Origin: Argyresthia goedartella
Lineage: Eukaryota; Arthropoda; Insecta; Lepidoptera; Argyresthiidae
NCBI GenBank assembly: GCA_949825045.1
Contig: OX463829.1
Location: 21,236,715-21,300,714 of the forward strand
Length of the DNA stretch: 64,000 nucleotides
Direction of reading: 5' to 3'
A model generated the notes under the pieces. It was given only the letters and a program-made list of their open reading frames with translations, made no database searches and was not told the origin of the DNA. The position numbers were made by a program, and so were the translations under genes. This document shows positions 20,031 through 30,921 of this stretch, piece by piece (within the stretch, counting starts at the first letter, position 1; each line of letters begins with the position of its first letter).

Positions 20031-20290
20031 TGACCAGTATTTAATCGCAGAGCAAATATACCGATTTTCACAGCAAAAAAGGATCAGCAAAAACATTTTT
20101 TATGTTTTAAGTATTTTTGTTGTTCTTACATGGTCAACCTAATACGAAGGATAAAGGGGGCTTCGCTTCGCTCACTCCCTTTACCCTTTACCTAAGCTAC
20201 CACAGTATTTTGCCCTGATATTTTCTGTAAAAATCAGTATATTTTCTGTGCAAATCACTATTATTGATGTGCAGTTTAATATTTCCCATT
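20031..20290 (-). mobile_element. Core-family fold-back element, copy 3
   Basis: Reverse-oriented core (TACATGGTCAACCTAATACG, GGGGGCTTCGCTTCGCTC, CCTAAGCTACC) between arms containing GAGCAAATATACCGATTTTC and ATCAGTATATTTTCTGTGC. The arms are of the second type (TTGCACAGCAAATAT), different from copies 1 and 2. It matches 35.1 and 45.1 kb. Confidence 0.75.
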
Positions 20291-20520
20291 TCAAATTACC
20301 CTCTTTCTATGACTCCCGATACTCATAGTCCCAATGCCTGAGATCCATATCGTCTCCTAACCCTAATGACTGAAAGTCAAAATACCTTTGGTGTATTGTG
20401 CAGTCGATGAGAAATTGTTTAGGTGCCTTTCCAGTATCATTTAGTGTAGATTCTTATACCATGTAGGTAGGTAAGTAGATTTATCTTCTTTTTGGATAAT
20501 AGGAGGAGAGGCAATAGTAC

Positions 20521-20667
20521 GAACCTTTGCGAACTCGTGGGATCCGAGAAGTTAACGGCACGATCCGAAGGCGGGGGTCGTAGCGAGGTTCGTAAAAAGC
20601 CTTTTCGAACGATTTAGGAATATAATTTATCCGCCTGAGAGCCCAAAATCAAGCGGCGAAAATTATG
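20521..20667 (+). repeat. Dispersed repeat, partner of 37868-38011
   Basis: GAGAAGTTAACGGCACGATC, AGCCTTTTCGAACGA and CCCAAAATCAAGCGGCGAA occur in the same order, inverted, at 37.9-38.0 kb. Confidence 0.7.
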
Positions 20668-21940
20668 AACCAAGCTCTTTTGACGCACATCAGTTATTAT
20701 GGCATTTCATATCAAATAGCTGTGTGGAATAAATTGTAGTTTTTTAAAGCTATAACTTTTTTGTGTGGTCCTCCTTTCAATAATTATATTGGCTACTTCA
20801 AAATAGTATATACTTCATTAACTTTGTGTTTTGCGTTTTCATTGATAAATCAGAGGAAGCCTTGTCTTCTTGCACAAATATAACTTTGGGAATTCAAATA
20901 AAAGTGACTACTCTATGTGGAGATATATTAACATTAAGTTGAAAAGTTTTCTTACATTTACGTACCTCATCTTCAATTAAACTAAGAATTATATACCTAT
21001 CTATGCTTGTTAACAGAAATTAAAGTTGAGTTAGTTTTACTCAGAAACAAGTATTTTTTTCCAAAATTCAGGTAGGTTAAAAGTAGGTACCTACGAAGTA
21101 ATTTCGTATACGACAGAACATCGATTGTCATTTTCTTCATCGGATATGGAAGTTGAGGCATTCTTAATTTCAGGCATTTTGGGGCTAAGACAATATGAGC
21201 TTCGGGAGTTATAGAAAGCCGGTAATTTGACATTAACCCTCTCAATAGCCATAAAAAAATGGCTATAAAAAGCCAAATTGTCATGGCGGCCAGCCACATT
21301 ATCATTTTTTTTATTTTTTTCATTTACTAAGTCAGTCGACCAATCAAGTGTGAGATACCCGGTCAGTATTGCCAGTGATAAAAAAGAATAGTGGGTAGTA
21401 GTAATTATTTTATAAAATAAATATAAATATTATTCCAAATCCTTCATGCGCGAGTGGACGGTAGGTAAATTAAAATTTAATGCAAGCCCATACTAGGTGT
21501 TCATACGCGAGTGGACAGGTTAAGCCCTCACGGGCCGGACCCGTCTTCTCTTCCCTCTTCCAGAACTATCTTGACTAGTAGATGTATCAGCCCTATCTCT
21601 CTCCACCATTAGGAATACGCCGAAATAATCCATTGCTCCTAATTAAAATCCGTAACATGCTCGATCGTTTTAACCCTCCAGTGATTATAAACAGCCATGT
21701 GTGCGGAACTAATGCAGGAGTGGTCCAGCCGCGTAACCCGTTCAGGGCCCGAATTCCGCCAGCACAATGACCGATCAGTGACAATAGTGCCATGACGACG
21801 ACTTATTTTAAGTATTATATGGCGTTTAGGGAATCCATTTTAGGCAATCAATGGTAAAAATTAAGGTAATTGCTAATCATAAAAGTTAGTCAATCAACAA
21901 TGGAAAAGGACTGAAATAACTTAAGGTAATTATTCATATT
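20668..21940. other. No supported gene
   Basis: A short minus-strand frame (about 21180-21091) ends MPEIKNASTSISDEENDNRC and a stop. Its polar composition is exon-like, but no convincing splice sites or homology are seen. The rest is AT-rich and unrecognised. Confidence 0.35.
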
Positions 21941-21944
21941 CTTT

Positions 21945-22275
21945 ATTGCCCAGAAATCTTAATAGTAAGGTAACAAAACATTTCATGAGCAAAGGCGAGC
22001 TTATCTATAAAGAGAGATTTCTACCAGCAAACCTAGGCTGGACAGGAAAAGTTGGGCAATAGGAGAGTCCTAGTACGCAATAAAAGTGTACACATCTAAT
22101 TGTTTACAACTAAAACATAATAAATGTAATAAAGATGTATACAAAATCACAAAAATAAAATATATATCAAACATATACTACTTATATGCCATAGTAAACG
22201 ATATAAAAGTACCTATCACGAAAGAGAAAAGAAATGCTCTTTCAATCTTTTCTTTAATTAATACCTAATGTTGAC
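21945..22275 (-). mobile_element. LINE 3' end, AAGGCGAGCTTATCT family
   Basis: AAAGGCGAGCTTATCTATAA and GATTTCTACCAGCAAACC are shared with 43.2, 55.7 and 62.7 kb. On the minus strand the right end keeps a few C-terminal codons similar to the IKKRIKEHYLSLS end of the 62.7-kb copy. It abuts the SINE at 22284; the same junction recurs at 56.97 kb. Confidence 0.65.
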
Positions 22276-22283
22276 CGTCATCT

Positions 22284-22508
22284 GACGACCAGAATGGCCG
22301 AGTCGGCAGTGACCCTGCCTACGAAGCCAAGGGTTCCGGGTTCAAGTCCCGGTGGGGGCAAATATTTTTTTGATGAGAACGAATGTTTCTACCCTAGTCA
22401 TGGTTGTTTATCTATCTAAATATAATATTTATCTATATATGTATGTGTATCGTTGTCTAGTACCCAAGATACAGGGAATCCTAGTTTGGGGCTAGATCAA
22501 TCAATCAA
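22284..22508 (+). mobile_element. tRNA-derived SINE, type A, copy 2
   Basis: A box TGGCCGAGTCGG (22295-22306) is intact; the B box GGTTCAAGTCC (22339-22349) has one change from consensus. The body matches copy 1 and ends early in an ATCA repeat. Confidence 0.82.
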
Positions 22509-22742
22509 TGAGCAGTCATTGTGTTAGTGGAGCTGGGTCCTGGACCACGTGCGTCATGCTCGAACTATGTTTGCGGGGTGTCATGGACCTCGGAGAAAAA
22601 TAAATGTTGCACCGTGTTTTAAGGGTTATTGTGAACGGCTTATAGGGGTGGGAATAAAGGTTTAAAAAAAACCTTTTTAGAACAGTTCAAAATGTATGTT
22701 TGTATTAAAGGAACCGCAACTGGTTATAATAACAAGTTAAAA

Positions 22743-23192
22743 TAGTAGTTTATGTGACTGCTACATAATGGAGGGCATTAATACTCGAGAGTGGGTTTAT
22801 GAAACGAGCCGAAGGCGAGACTCATTTTAATATCACTCGAGAGTTTTAATGCCTAATTATGTACAGTTACATACACTAGTTTATCTACACACATATCATA
22901 AGCTCTCTTTGATGTGTTCAGGAACCGCATGTTTGACCGGCATTGTGGCGTTGAGTTGTTTAGCTTGTTCTGTAGTACCAACTTCACAGACAAAGTAGGG
23001 GCGGCACGCAGGCGGGCGTCGGCGTTCGAAATTTGAATGTCATAATATGTAGAAAATTTACACATAATGGTCATAATGTTCAATATTCAGTATAAGAAAT
23101 GAGTTTTTACAAAGTAGCTTAACATTATGCTGATCGTAACGTGCGGTTTTTGGACGCAGTAAAGAGGGTTTATGATACGTGTGTAGATAAAA
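22743..23192 (+). mobile_element. Multi-hairpin 450-bp repeat, copy 1
   Basis: First hairpin: TAGTAGTTTATGTGACTGCT...CATTAATACTCGAGAGT folds against ACTCGAGAGTTTTAATG...TACATACACTAG. Second: TTTATCTACACACATATCAT at about 22878 folds against ATGATACGTGTGTAGATAAA at the right end. Four other copies exist. Any open frames inside recur in every copy and reflect the repeat, not a gene. Confidence 0.8.
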
Positions 23193-23194
23193 AT

Positions 23195-24029
23195 AATTAT
23201 GTTTCCGTATAAGGAAATCATAATACTTAATAAGCATTATTATGTCGCAGCTTCGTCAGAAGCCTCTGTCCAGGACCTATACAGACCATGAGAGTGAGTG
23301 AAATAGACTATAACTATTTTCGTGACAAGTCAATAGATTGTATTTTAAATCGCAAAATGTAGTTTACAAAGTTATTGGTGTGGTAAACTTTACTACTTGA
23401 TTTTGATTGAATCTAAAATACTTAACTATAAACTGGTTCACAGTCCCCCTGTTAGCGAGTTCTACTGCCCACAGGGCCACTAGTTTAAGTTGTTACTATA
23501 AGTACAATAGTTACACCTAGACCACTTTGCAACTTTGTAAATGATCCCACAGTATAGTCCTGATCAAATCACTTTAAGCCAATCAAAATAGGTAATGCTT
23601 AATCCTACTGAGTATCAACTAAGAGTAATCAAATTAAAGGTAGAGTCCGACAACTGAACTCAGAGACCTGCTGCCATAGTAAACTATATTACATCAGGTA
23701 TCTGAGACGAGTAGTCGCACTAAGCTGAGATTGCTTTCACCTCGCTAAACTCTACCCTCTAGCATACGTTTTCATAATGTAGCCAAAGCTTTTTATCTGC
23801 GACTAAGCCGGTGATAATGATGCTCCTGGAGTTGCCACACTTTCATTAAGTTCTCTATTTTGAGGGGAGGTAACAAGAGGTCTAGTTTAAAGGGTGGTGT
23901 TGAAATTGTTTGTCACTAGTGGAGAGTAGATCAAAGGAAACATGACATTCAAAAGCAGATCAGGGGTTTTCAAGGGACTGCTCAGTTTTTTTCAGTCGAT
24001 ACAATGACTCATAAAAATAAATACAGCCC
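23195..24029. other. No gene; one small repeat fragment
   Basis: A piece near 23310-23390 (CAAAATGTAGTTTACAAAGT) belongs to the GGGTTCCGTACC family. The remainder is unrecognised. Confidence 0.4.
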
Positions 24030-24335
24030 ATTAATGTTCCCACCAAGAGGCACAGGCCTTTGCATAGGCGGAGTATGGCTTAATATTACCCGGACACGGG
24101 TAAGATTACGCCATACTCCGCCACGCTCAGTGCGGGTTGGTGTAAGGGTTTTACGACCACTACCACTTAGCGATAGGAGCCGGGACCTACAGCTCAACGT
24201 GTCATCCGAAATACTGAACGTCCGATAATGAACTTAAAATAGATTAATTATCTATTGATACATGGTCAGGTTTCGAACTTGCATCTTCTAGTTAAGAAGG
24301 AAGGGTGAAACCCATTAGACCACGGAGTCCTTTAA
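24030..24335 (-). mobile_element. tRNA-derived SINE, type D, with internal hairpin
   Basis: In reverse: an A box TGGTCTAATGGG and a B-box-like AGTTCGAAACC head (24250-24330), then a body with ATTATCGGACGTTCAGTATT, CAACCCGCACTGAGC and AGGCCTGTGCCTC. It matches the forward copy at 48.13 kb. It differs by an inverted duplication forming a 26-bp-arm hairpin (24067-24092 with 24097-24122, two mismatches). Confidence 0.75.
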
Positions 24336-24394
24336 TGACATATATTATAGGTAATGATTTTTATAGCCATAGTGCAGTACAAGAACCACGCACA

Positions 24395-24592
24395 CGATTG
24401 TAACACAAGATTTATTTTTGGAAAAAAACAACAGAAAAGAAAAGTAGGCCGTATTGCAGTGTACGAGTGTCTTGCGCCGCTTCTTCTCCGCTGCCATAAC
24501 CCTTTTCGAAGCGGTAGTAGTTTTTCTTGCATTATATAGATTCCATTGACATTCAAAAAGTGTTCGTAAGAATCAATTTTGAATAAAAAAAT
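24395..24592 (+). other. Possible LINE 3' end
   Basis: GTGTCTTGCGCCGCTTCTTC, AGCGGTAGTAG, TGACATTCAAAAAGTG and the final TTTTGAATAAAAAA resemble a LINE 3' UTR common in Lepidoptera, from memory. No coding remains. Confidence 0.35.
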
Positions 24593-24660
24593 GAAGTTAG
24601 AAGTTTTAAGTAGCCGTTATATTTTTAGGCTTTCTCTTCCCATGATATCTTTCATACACG

Positions 24661-24697
24661 TCATATGCGTTTTCCCATATAGGGAAAACGCATATGA
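24661..24697. repeat. Perfect 16-bp hairpin
   Basis: TCATATGCGTTTTCCC and GGGAAAACGCATATGA are exact inverses around the 5-base loop ATATA. Confidence 0.85.
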
Positions 24698-24699
24698 GG

Positions 24700-25843
24700 G
24701 TGACATAGTCGCCGCTTTACACTCACGTTCGTATCCCACACATTTTTACACCCTCTGTAGTGTAAAGAGAGATTTCGCCTACATTTTTTGTGCATAGAGC
24801 ATTAAACGTCACATGCAATAGCAAATCCTATTTCCATAATGTAGCGTACATAACCCCACTGTGTGTAGATTACGCTGTACTTGATCCTATTTATCAAGCT
24901 AGGGCCTTATTAAACCGACCTTAAACCGGCTCCTTACTTTTGAGTGTAAACTTTAAACCGGTTTTGGAATGCTTGGAGTAGAATTTGTTCAAGTTTTTAG
25001 ATTAAACTTCAGTGCAAGTGGAAAAAGTTGAGTGAGTACTCCAGTGATATGTATGCGAGAACTTAGACGGCGCTTGGTGAGTTTGCTTGAAATGTTATAA
25101 CATTATGCCCCTACGAAATATGATTATTAGGATAGTTATCTGTACAAATTATCTTTATTTTCGGTGGTTTTAACAACGTAGATTAATTAAGCCCAGTGTC
25201 ATCGTCGTACATTGTTTTTATTTTCTGCACAAACGAGGTTATTGATTTATTTGTAGGTATGGATGATTCATTTATCTTTCGTGTTTCGACGTCGATAAAA
25301 TATTTGTTTTGCATTTTCAAAAACAGTTTAAGGAGGCCCTAGCTTGTTTAGTAGGACCATTTCTGTTGCATTGAAAAATATATAATTAACACAATAAACT
25401 TAAGCTCATTAAATCATCGGTCTGAAAATGAATGTTGAAATCAAATTCCTTAACTTAAATATTATAAGCATAAATAGGGTTAACATAGTTTTTTTTTTCT
25501 CATTGCTTGCCATATCAGTCACCAGGGCCTTACAGGCATAGTACTTGATAGGGCCACGTTATTTTCCTGTAATTTGGCATTATGGTGATTTAATAATTTT
25601 TTTCTTTAGGATAACAAACAGCTTATATTTTAATTTCACTTAATTAGATTTAAAATATAAGCAATTTTTACATGGAGCCAGTGAAGTTTCCAACGATAGC
25701 TTAAACCTATACTCAAAATCAACCTAGATATAAAAACAGAGTATACAATTATGAAAAAAAGATGAGTGTGTAAGATTATTACTAATCTACTATGGACCTA
25801 ATCGACTCATGAACAATAATCCAGTCGGAAAAGTATATAAAAA
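24700..25843. other. No gene recognised
   Basis: AT-rich. A 13-bp hairpin (GCTTATATTTTAA/TTAAAATATAAGC) lies at about 25621-25662. Nothing else is recognised. Confidence 0.4.
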
Positions 25844-26265
25844 AACCGGTCAATTGCGAGTCTAAATCGCGCACGAAGGGTTCCGTACCACCGTTCAATG
25901 GAAGCGATGGTGTGGAGTGAATAGTTTGGATTTTACACAGCAAAATATTGTTTACAAAGTTATTGGTGCGGTTACTTTCACACTCCATGTACGTAACCAG
26001 GTGCATCCATAAGTTTGTATGTGGTATTGAAAGAATTGTTGTATGGGAGCCACCTTAAATATTTCTTTTATCCTGTTTTTTAGTATTTGTTGTTATAGCG
26101 GCAACATAAATACATATTCTGTGAAAATTTTAACTCTCTAGCTAGCTAGGTTCTTGAGATACAGCCTGGTGACAGACAGACGGACGGACGGACGGACGGA
26201 CGGACAGCGGAGTCTAAGTAATAGGGTCCCGATTGGAACCCTTCGGGTACGGAACCCTGATAATC
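25844..26265 (+). repeat. GGGTTCCGTACC repeat, copy at 25.8 kb
   Basis: The head CCGGTCAATTGCGAGTCTAA leads to GCACGAAGGGTTCCGTACC, the body includes GTTTACAAAGTTATTGGTGC, a GACG microsatellite lies at 26169-26202, and the end is CCTTCGGGTACGGAACCCT. The GGTTCCGTACC/GGTACGGAACC ends are inverted. No coding. Confidence 0.8.
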
Positions 26266-27240
26266 AATAGCTTGTAAATATGTTATTAATAAAGGAATGT
26301 AGGAATTTGGAACAATCGGATTGATAGCATCGGGAGCATGTACAGGCCAGCGCTCTGCACAATACTTACTTAGCAATTATTATCAATCTCTTATACCTAA
26401 CTGCCACTTACTTACATCAACTACTAGTGAACAGAACTGAACCACATCAGTGTTATACTTTTGTATTACTTGAAAATAAACGTCAGTTATTACACTAGCT
26501 GGATTTAACAACAACTATCAACCCCTAACGAACGAAGCAACGGGCTGCGGCAACAAGACCTGACGGCCCATAAATAAAATTGTTTCGGTTTGGCCGATAG
26601 CACAGATTTAAATTAAAAAATAAATAAAGAAGAAATAACAACAAAAAAACACTTAAATATTATAATTATTATTATAATATATAAGTTTTTTTTTAATTGC
26701 AGCAACGTAAGAAGAATATTAGAATCGATTACTAACAAAGCGACTCGATACCCTCTCACTTCCAACAGATTGCAGTTGCCATTCATATGTAGATTGCAAC
26801 AAAAAAAACTAATAAACAAGGCATAGGGCCAACACTCCTCCCCTCGCGTGATTATTGAAAAGAATGCCAGTATGAGACCCGCCGATTATGTGACTACAAC
26901 GGCGGCGGTACCATAACATGTTTCTATACGATCATTTGCAATAGTTTCCATTGAGTTTTTCATGTTGGTACGAAAAAGACAACTGACGACGAATTTCATA
27001 CTTAAAACAGTTACTGTTTATCTGATGATCACAGACTCAAGATTTCACTCATAAATCAAATAACTTGATAAGCCCAATCTCTAGAAGCCGCAACTCTACA
27101 AATCTTCATCTTGGCAAAAATATGTTTCGGCCTTTCATAGAACTATTTGAGTGTTTGTAAAACTTTACATTTGAATCGAATTACCAAAATAAAAATACTT
27201 CAAAACCCGCAAGTTTCTTGCACAGCCATCCAACTAATAT
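26266..27240. other. No gene recognised
   Basis: AT-rich with homopolymer runs; no repeat family I recognise. Confidence 0.4.
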
Positions 27241-27242
27241 AA

Positions 27243-27451
27243 TTAATGTTTGGAAGTTTGTGTGTTTGCGCGTCAATCACGCTAAAACAGGTCGACAGAT
27301 TGGGATGAAATTTAGCACAGCGAAAGTTTATGAGCTAGACTAACATTTAAGATACTTTTTATCTGACTGAACCAGAAGGAGGGTAACGTTATCTCGGTAA
27401 ATGGTAATTCCTAGGAACACGTAGATGATGCTGCGGGCAACAGCTATTCAG
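27243..27451 (+). repeat. Short dispersed element ending GCGGGCAACAGCTA
   Basis: GCGCGTCAATCACGCTAAAA, GGGATGAAATTTAGCACAG, TTTTTATCTGACTG and GATGATGCTGCGGGCAACAG follow the order of a non-coding repeat widespread in lepidopteran genomes, from memory. It was probably moved by a DNA transposon. A fragment of the same kind lies near 44237-44305. Confidence 0.5.
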
Positions 27452-27827
27452 ATATAAAACCCAAAATGCTCACTACTCAGATGCAGTTGCTCAATCAGCA
27501 AGCGGCTTACCCGAGGGTCGTTTGAGTAAAAGAGTTACACTAACGAATATCCACCCCACTTGTACAAAGATCTGTATGCCCGACGCTTCAATCAAAGCGG
27601 TGAGGATATGTTGTTGTTGTTTTTACAAGAGCTTGTTGGGCTCAGGAGCTAGTACGAATTAGTCGAAAACAATCTGAATCACCCACACGCTCGATGGAGT
27701 TCCGAAGGAGTCTAAATTAAATTAGCAAACTGACAGCTTGAAATCGTGATTTCTAATCCCAAACTGGTTTTTCACACATTTCATACTGCAGATATTTATA
27801 TAGATAGCAGATAGAAGGCTGCACAAG

Positions 27828-28830
27828 ATGCTATGGCTTTTTTTTGCAATCTGCAGAAGGCATTCGATTGTGTTGATCATGATAAAATGATATATGATAT
27901 CATTACGGAAATTAAATCATTACGGAGTTAGAAATAAAGCGTTGGATCTGCTAAGATCATACCTAAGCAATATAATTCAAAAGGCAGAAGTCAACGGCGT
28001 TAAATCTGATGGATCGGGTTTAAAACTTGGCGTTCCACAAGGTTCCATATTAGGCCCTTTCTTATTCCTGATATATATTAACGATCTGCCTTTTATGGTG
28101 TAGAATGGACTGACATAGTAATGTTTGCTGATTATACTTCACTGGTCTTCTAAATTGAAACACAAAAATAATATTTTGATGATGTTAATGGAGTATTGTA
28201 TTTAAGCTTTAATTGGTTCACAGTTATTTTTTTTATTAAACCCTTGTAAAACCAAGTGCATCACATTCTCACTTCCTAATTTTAGGCAAGTTAAGACCAG
28301 TTTACTATTAGACAGCAACACGTTAGAATTAGCAAATGATACGAAGTTTCTTGGAATAAACATTGATAATAAATTGCAGTGGGGACCCTAAATAAATAAA
28401 TTAGCTAGTAAATTAAGTTCTGCGGCTTAAACTGTAAGAAACATCAGACAAAACACGGATGTGGCTACACCTAGGTTTATTTTAGTTACTTTCATAATGT
28501 CATGTCCTATGGTATCTTGTTGTGGGGGAAAGCAGCGGATATTCAAACTATTTTTATTTTGCAGAAAACTGCTATTCGAGCGATTTATAATTTAAAGTGC
28601 ACAAACTCATTAAAATCGTTTTTAAAGAAATTTACATACTAACTGTAGCTGGTCAATTTATTTTCGAAAATATACTCTACCTATGAAATAATCACGGACT
28701 AGTTGCGCCCCGGCTTAGACTCGCGAAGGTAACAAGATACAACAAGATACCTCTGGAGAATTTGAAATTGCCATTTGGGCGATTAAAAAACCATGTAAAA
28801 GCGACTTGTAAATAAAGGGAAACTACCATG
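27828..28830 (+). pseudogene. Decayed LINE reverse transcriptase
   Basis: The plus strand in shifting frames reads LQKAFDCVDHDKMIYDI (palm motif A), then LNHYGVRNKALDLLRSYLS and GVPQGSILGPFLFLIYIND. The catalytic box is FADY (28124-28135) in place of FADD, then a stop. Later frames give TKFLGINIDNKLQWG, MSYGILLWGKAADIQ and QKTAIRAIYNLK. The RT lacks its N-terminal half (5' truncation near 27820) and has many stops and frameshifts. The 3' UTR to about 29079 (ACGGGACTGTAGGGGG...) ties this RT to the copies at 18.2, 48.9 and 52.7 kb. Confidence 0.75.
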
Positions 28831-29079
28831 TTCAAAATTACTTAAATGACGGGACTGTAGGGGGTTAATCTAACACAGTACTTGCTGTTAATCATTTTGT
28901 AATTATTTATTCCTGCAAAATAATTATTATGATTAATCATAAACTAAAAAAAAAACAATCTGTGTTAGTTTCTACGCCCTTCTTCTCCCACAGTGGTCCA
29001 ATGTAGAGAAGAAGCAAATGCTAAGTATATGTAAATATCTACAGTAATAAACACATTTGATCGATTGATTGATTGATTC
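28831..29079 (+). mobile_element. 3' UTR and GATT-repeat tail of the 27.8-kb LINE
   Basis: AAATGACGGGACTGTAGGGG to GTAAATATCTACAGTAATAA, then CGATTGATTGATTGATT (29061-29078) as the terminal short repeat. Confidence 0.7.
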
Positions 29080-29409
29080 TTATGGGCCCGCAGCGTGACC
29101 GCTGCCCTTAGGAATTCTCTAACAGTGTTAGAAGAACGTAACGACCATAGGTACGAATTTAGCAGTCTTAAGATAAAGTCCTGTCTTTGTACGATTTTCC
29201 ATAAGAATCCTTTGGCATTCAAAGTTTCTTAGGATGCTGTTTGAAACATATTTGGAAAGATCATAGTAAAAGACATCAAATCGTCCAAAGTTGACGAAAA
29301 AAACAAAAGTATATTTTTATTAATAAATTGGATTAGATAGTAAACCTACATTATGTTTAGACAATTCATAATGTAATGTGTTATCTTCTGACAAAAACGT
29401 ATGACGTTA

Positions 29410-29669
29410 CCTGATGGGTCTCACGATAAATAAATATTTCACTTTATTAATAGATACGTGATTTCTATTAGTTAATAAAAATAGCCAACGAACAAGTTAC
29501 CTTCTTTGCATTTCTGTAGCAGTTCCAGTTTGCACCTGATGGGTCTCACGATAAATAAATATTTCACTTTATTAAATTACAATTCAATGAATAGATACGT
29601 GATCACTATTAGTTAATAAAAATAGCCAACGAACAAGTTACCTTCTTTGCATTTCTGTAGCAGTTCCAT
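29410..29669. repeat. Tandem duplication of about 125-135 bases
   Basis: Unit 1 (29410-29534) and unit 2 (29535-29669) both start CCTGATGGGTCTCACGATAA and end TTTCTGTAGCAGTTCCA. Unit 2 has 16 additional bases after ACTTTATT. A few substitutions separate them. Confidence 0.9.
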
Positions 29670-30287
29670 TTTGGAAGTAAACGGAGGCCCTTTGAAACTG
29701 TTAGTACTAGTCTCCCTGCAATATTATCATTTTTTGCACACCACACTATCGATAATCAAATATTTAGATATACTTTTGAATTAAATATTTTAAGAATAAA
29801 ACAACCCCTTGTTTATTTGAGTTTACTGTAAGGGTAAGTATATCTTGACCACTTTCTTTCATTACAGGTACAAATGCAATACATTGCCGCTTCAAAGCAC
29901 CCTCGGTACATTCGATATTAGCCGTTGTCCAGACATTTTTCCACTTCCATGCCCCTAAGCAGGGCGAGGTAAATTCATTTCACCGGATCCATATAGCCAC
30001 AGCGTTTGTTTTGTTCAAATTTATTTTATCACAAGTAAACGTTAGCCTTCCACTCAGTGGGTCGGAACTAATTCTCAGATATGCGGGTAGAGAAATATCC
30101 GCGCGCGAAGACTCGACCCTAATTTCAGGGCCAAACTGCGAAAGTACAGCAAAATACTGTGGAGATGCGAGTCCTAATAAATGAACAAAACTGTGCATCT
30201 CTACTTTGCCGAGTTGTAATGCGTAGCCGCGTAGCAGCGGCGTAGCAACTACGTAGCGTTTCACGTAGCAAGCATGTACTTATATGC
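29670..30287. other. No supported gene; CGTAGC cluster
   Basis: A minus-strand frame of about 94 codons (30264-29980) is open, but I recognise no motif. CGTAGC recurs five to six times at 30222-30268. Confidence 0.4.
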
Positions 30288-30921
30288 GAGGAGTGTCCGT
30301 TCAAAAGGTCGTATTTCCATGATAAATAATTGTTTAATTGAATATAATAATTAATGTTATTATTGTATTTAACGTAGATTAGTTTTATTGATATACATGT
30401 ACAGTTTTTTTAAGTTTATTACTGTTTTTTTTTTTATAATTAATTTGGATAATTTAATTTGGAAATAAGACCTTATGATTGGACTTTTTATAAATAGATA
30501 TTTTTGATCAGAATACTTTAGAAATAAGACCTAATGACCTTTTTTCACATAATAGACAATCATTCAAGCAATTGCTCTTTAGAGTATACAGCCAAATAAT
30601 CAATTTTATTAATCGCACAAAATCGATTTTTGGCAGGCGATAATGTCAAGCAAGATTTGATTACCTTTTGAACAAAAGTTGACTTTTATAAAACATAATT
30701 TGTAAAGAGAAAAAAGATCTTTTGATCGCAATATGTTTTATACAAAGAAATAAGCCCATTTTGATCGGAACGTCAAAGTTAAAGATTTTTTTATGTTGGA
30801 AATACGTGCTTTTCGCTCAGAATTTTAACAGATATGAATGAGATTTAGGTTACAGTTTCGGAAAAACACATAAAAATTATCTTGCCATAGGAAAATAGGA
30901 CCTTTTGAACAGATACTCCTC
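30288..30921. mobile_element. MITE-like element with 31-bp imperfect TIRs
   Basis: GAGGAGTGTCCGTTCAAAAG (30288 onward, about 31 bases) pairs with the inverse of CTTTTGAACAGATACTCCTC at 30891-30921 at about 87% identity. The interior is AT-rich with repeated AAATAAGACCT and no coding. Target duplications are not clear. Confidence 0.65.

Noticed and set aside
20997..21323. 108-codon minus-strand frame with a hydrophobic start
   Set aside because: The hydrophobic run comes from an imperfect hairpin of TAGCCAT/ATGGCTA; there is no homology, and composition is AT-driven.
26155..26210. CRISPR-like or stand-alone microsatellite (GACG repeats)
   Set aside because: The tract is an internal part of a dispersed repeat, present at the same place in other copies, with no spacers.
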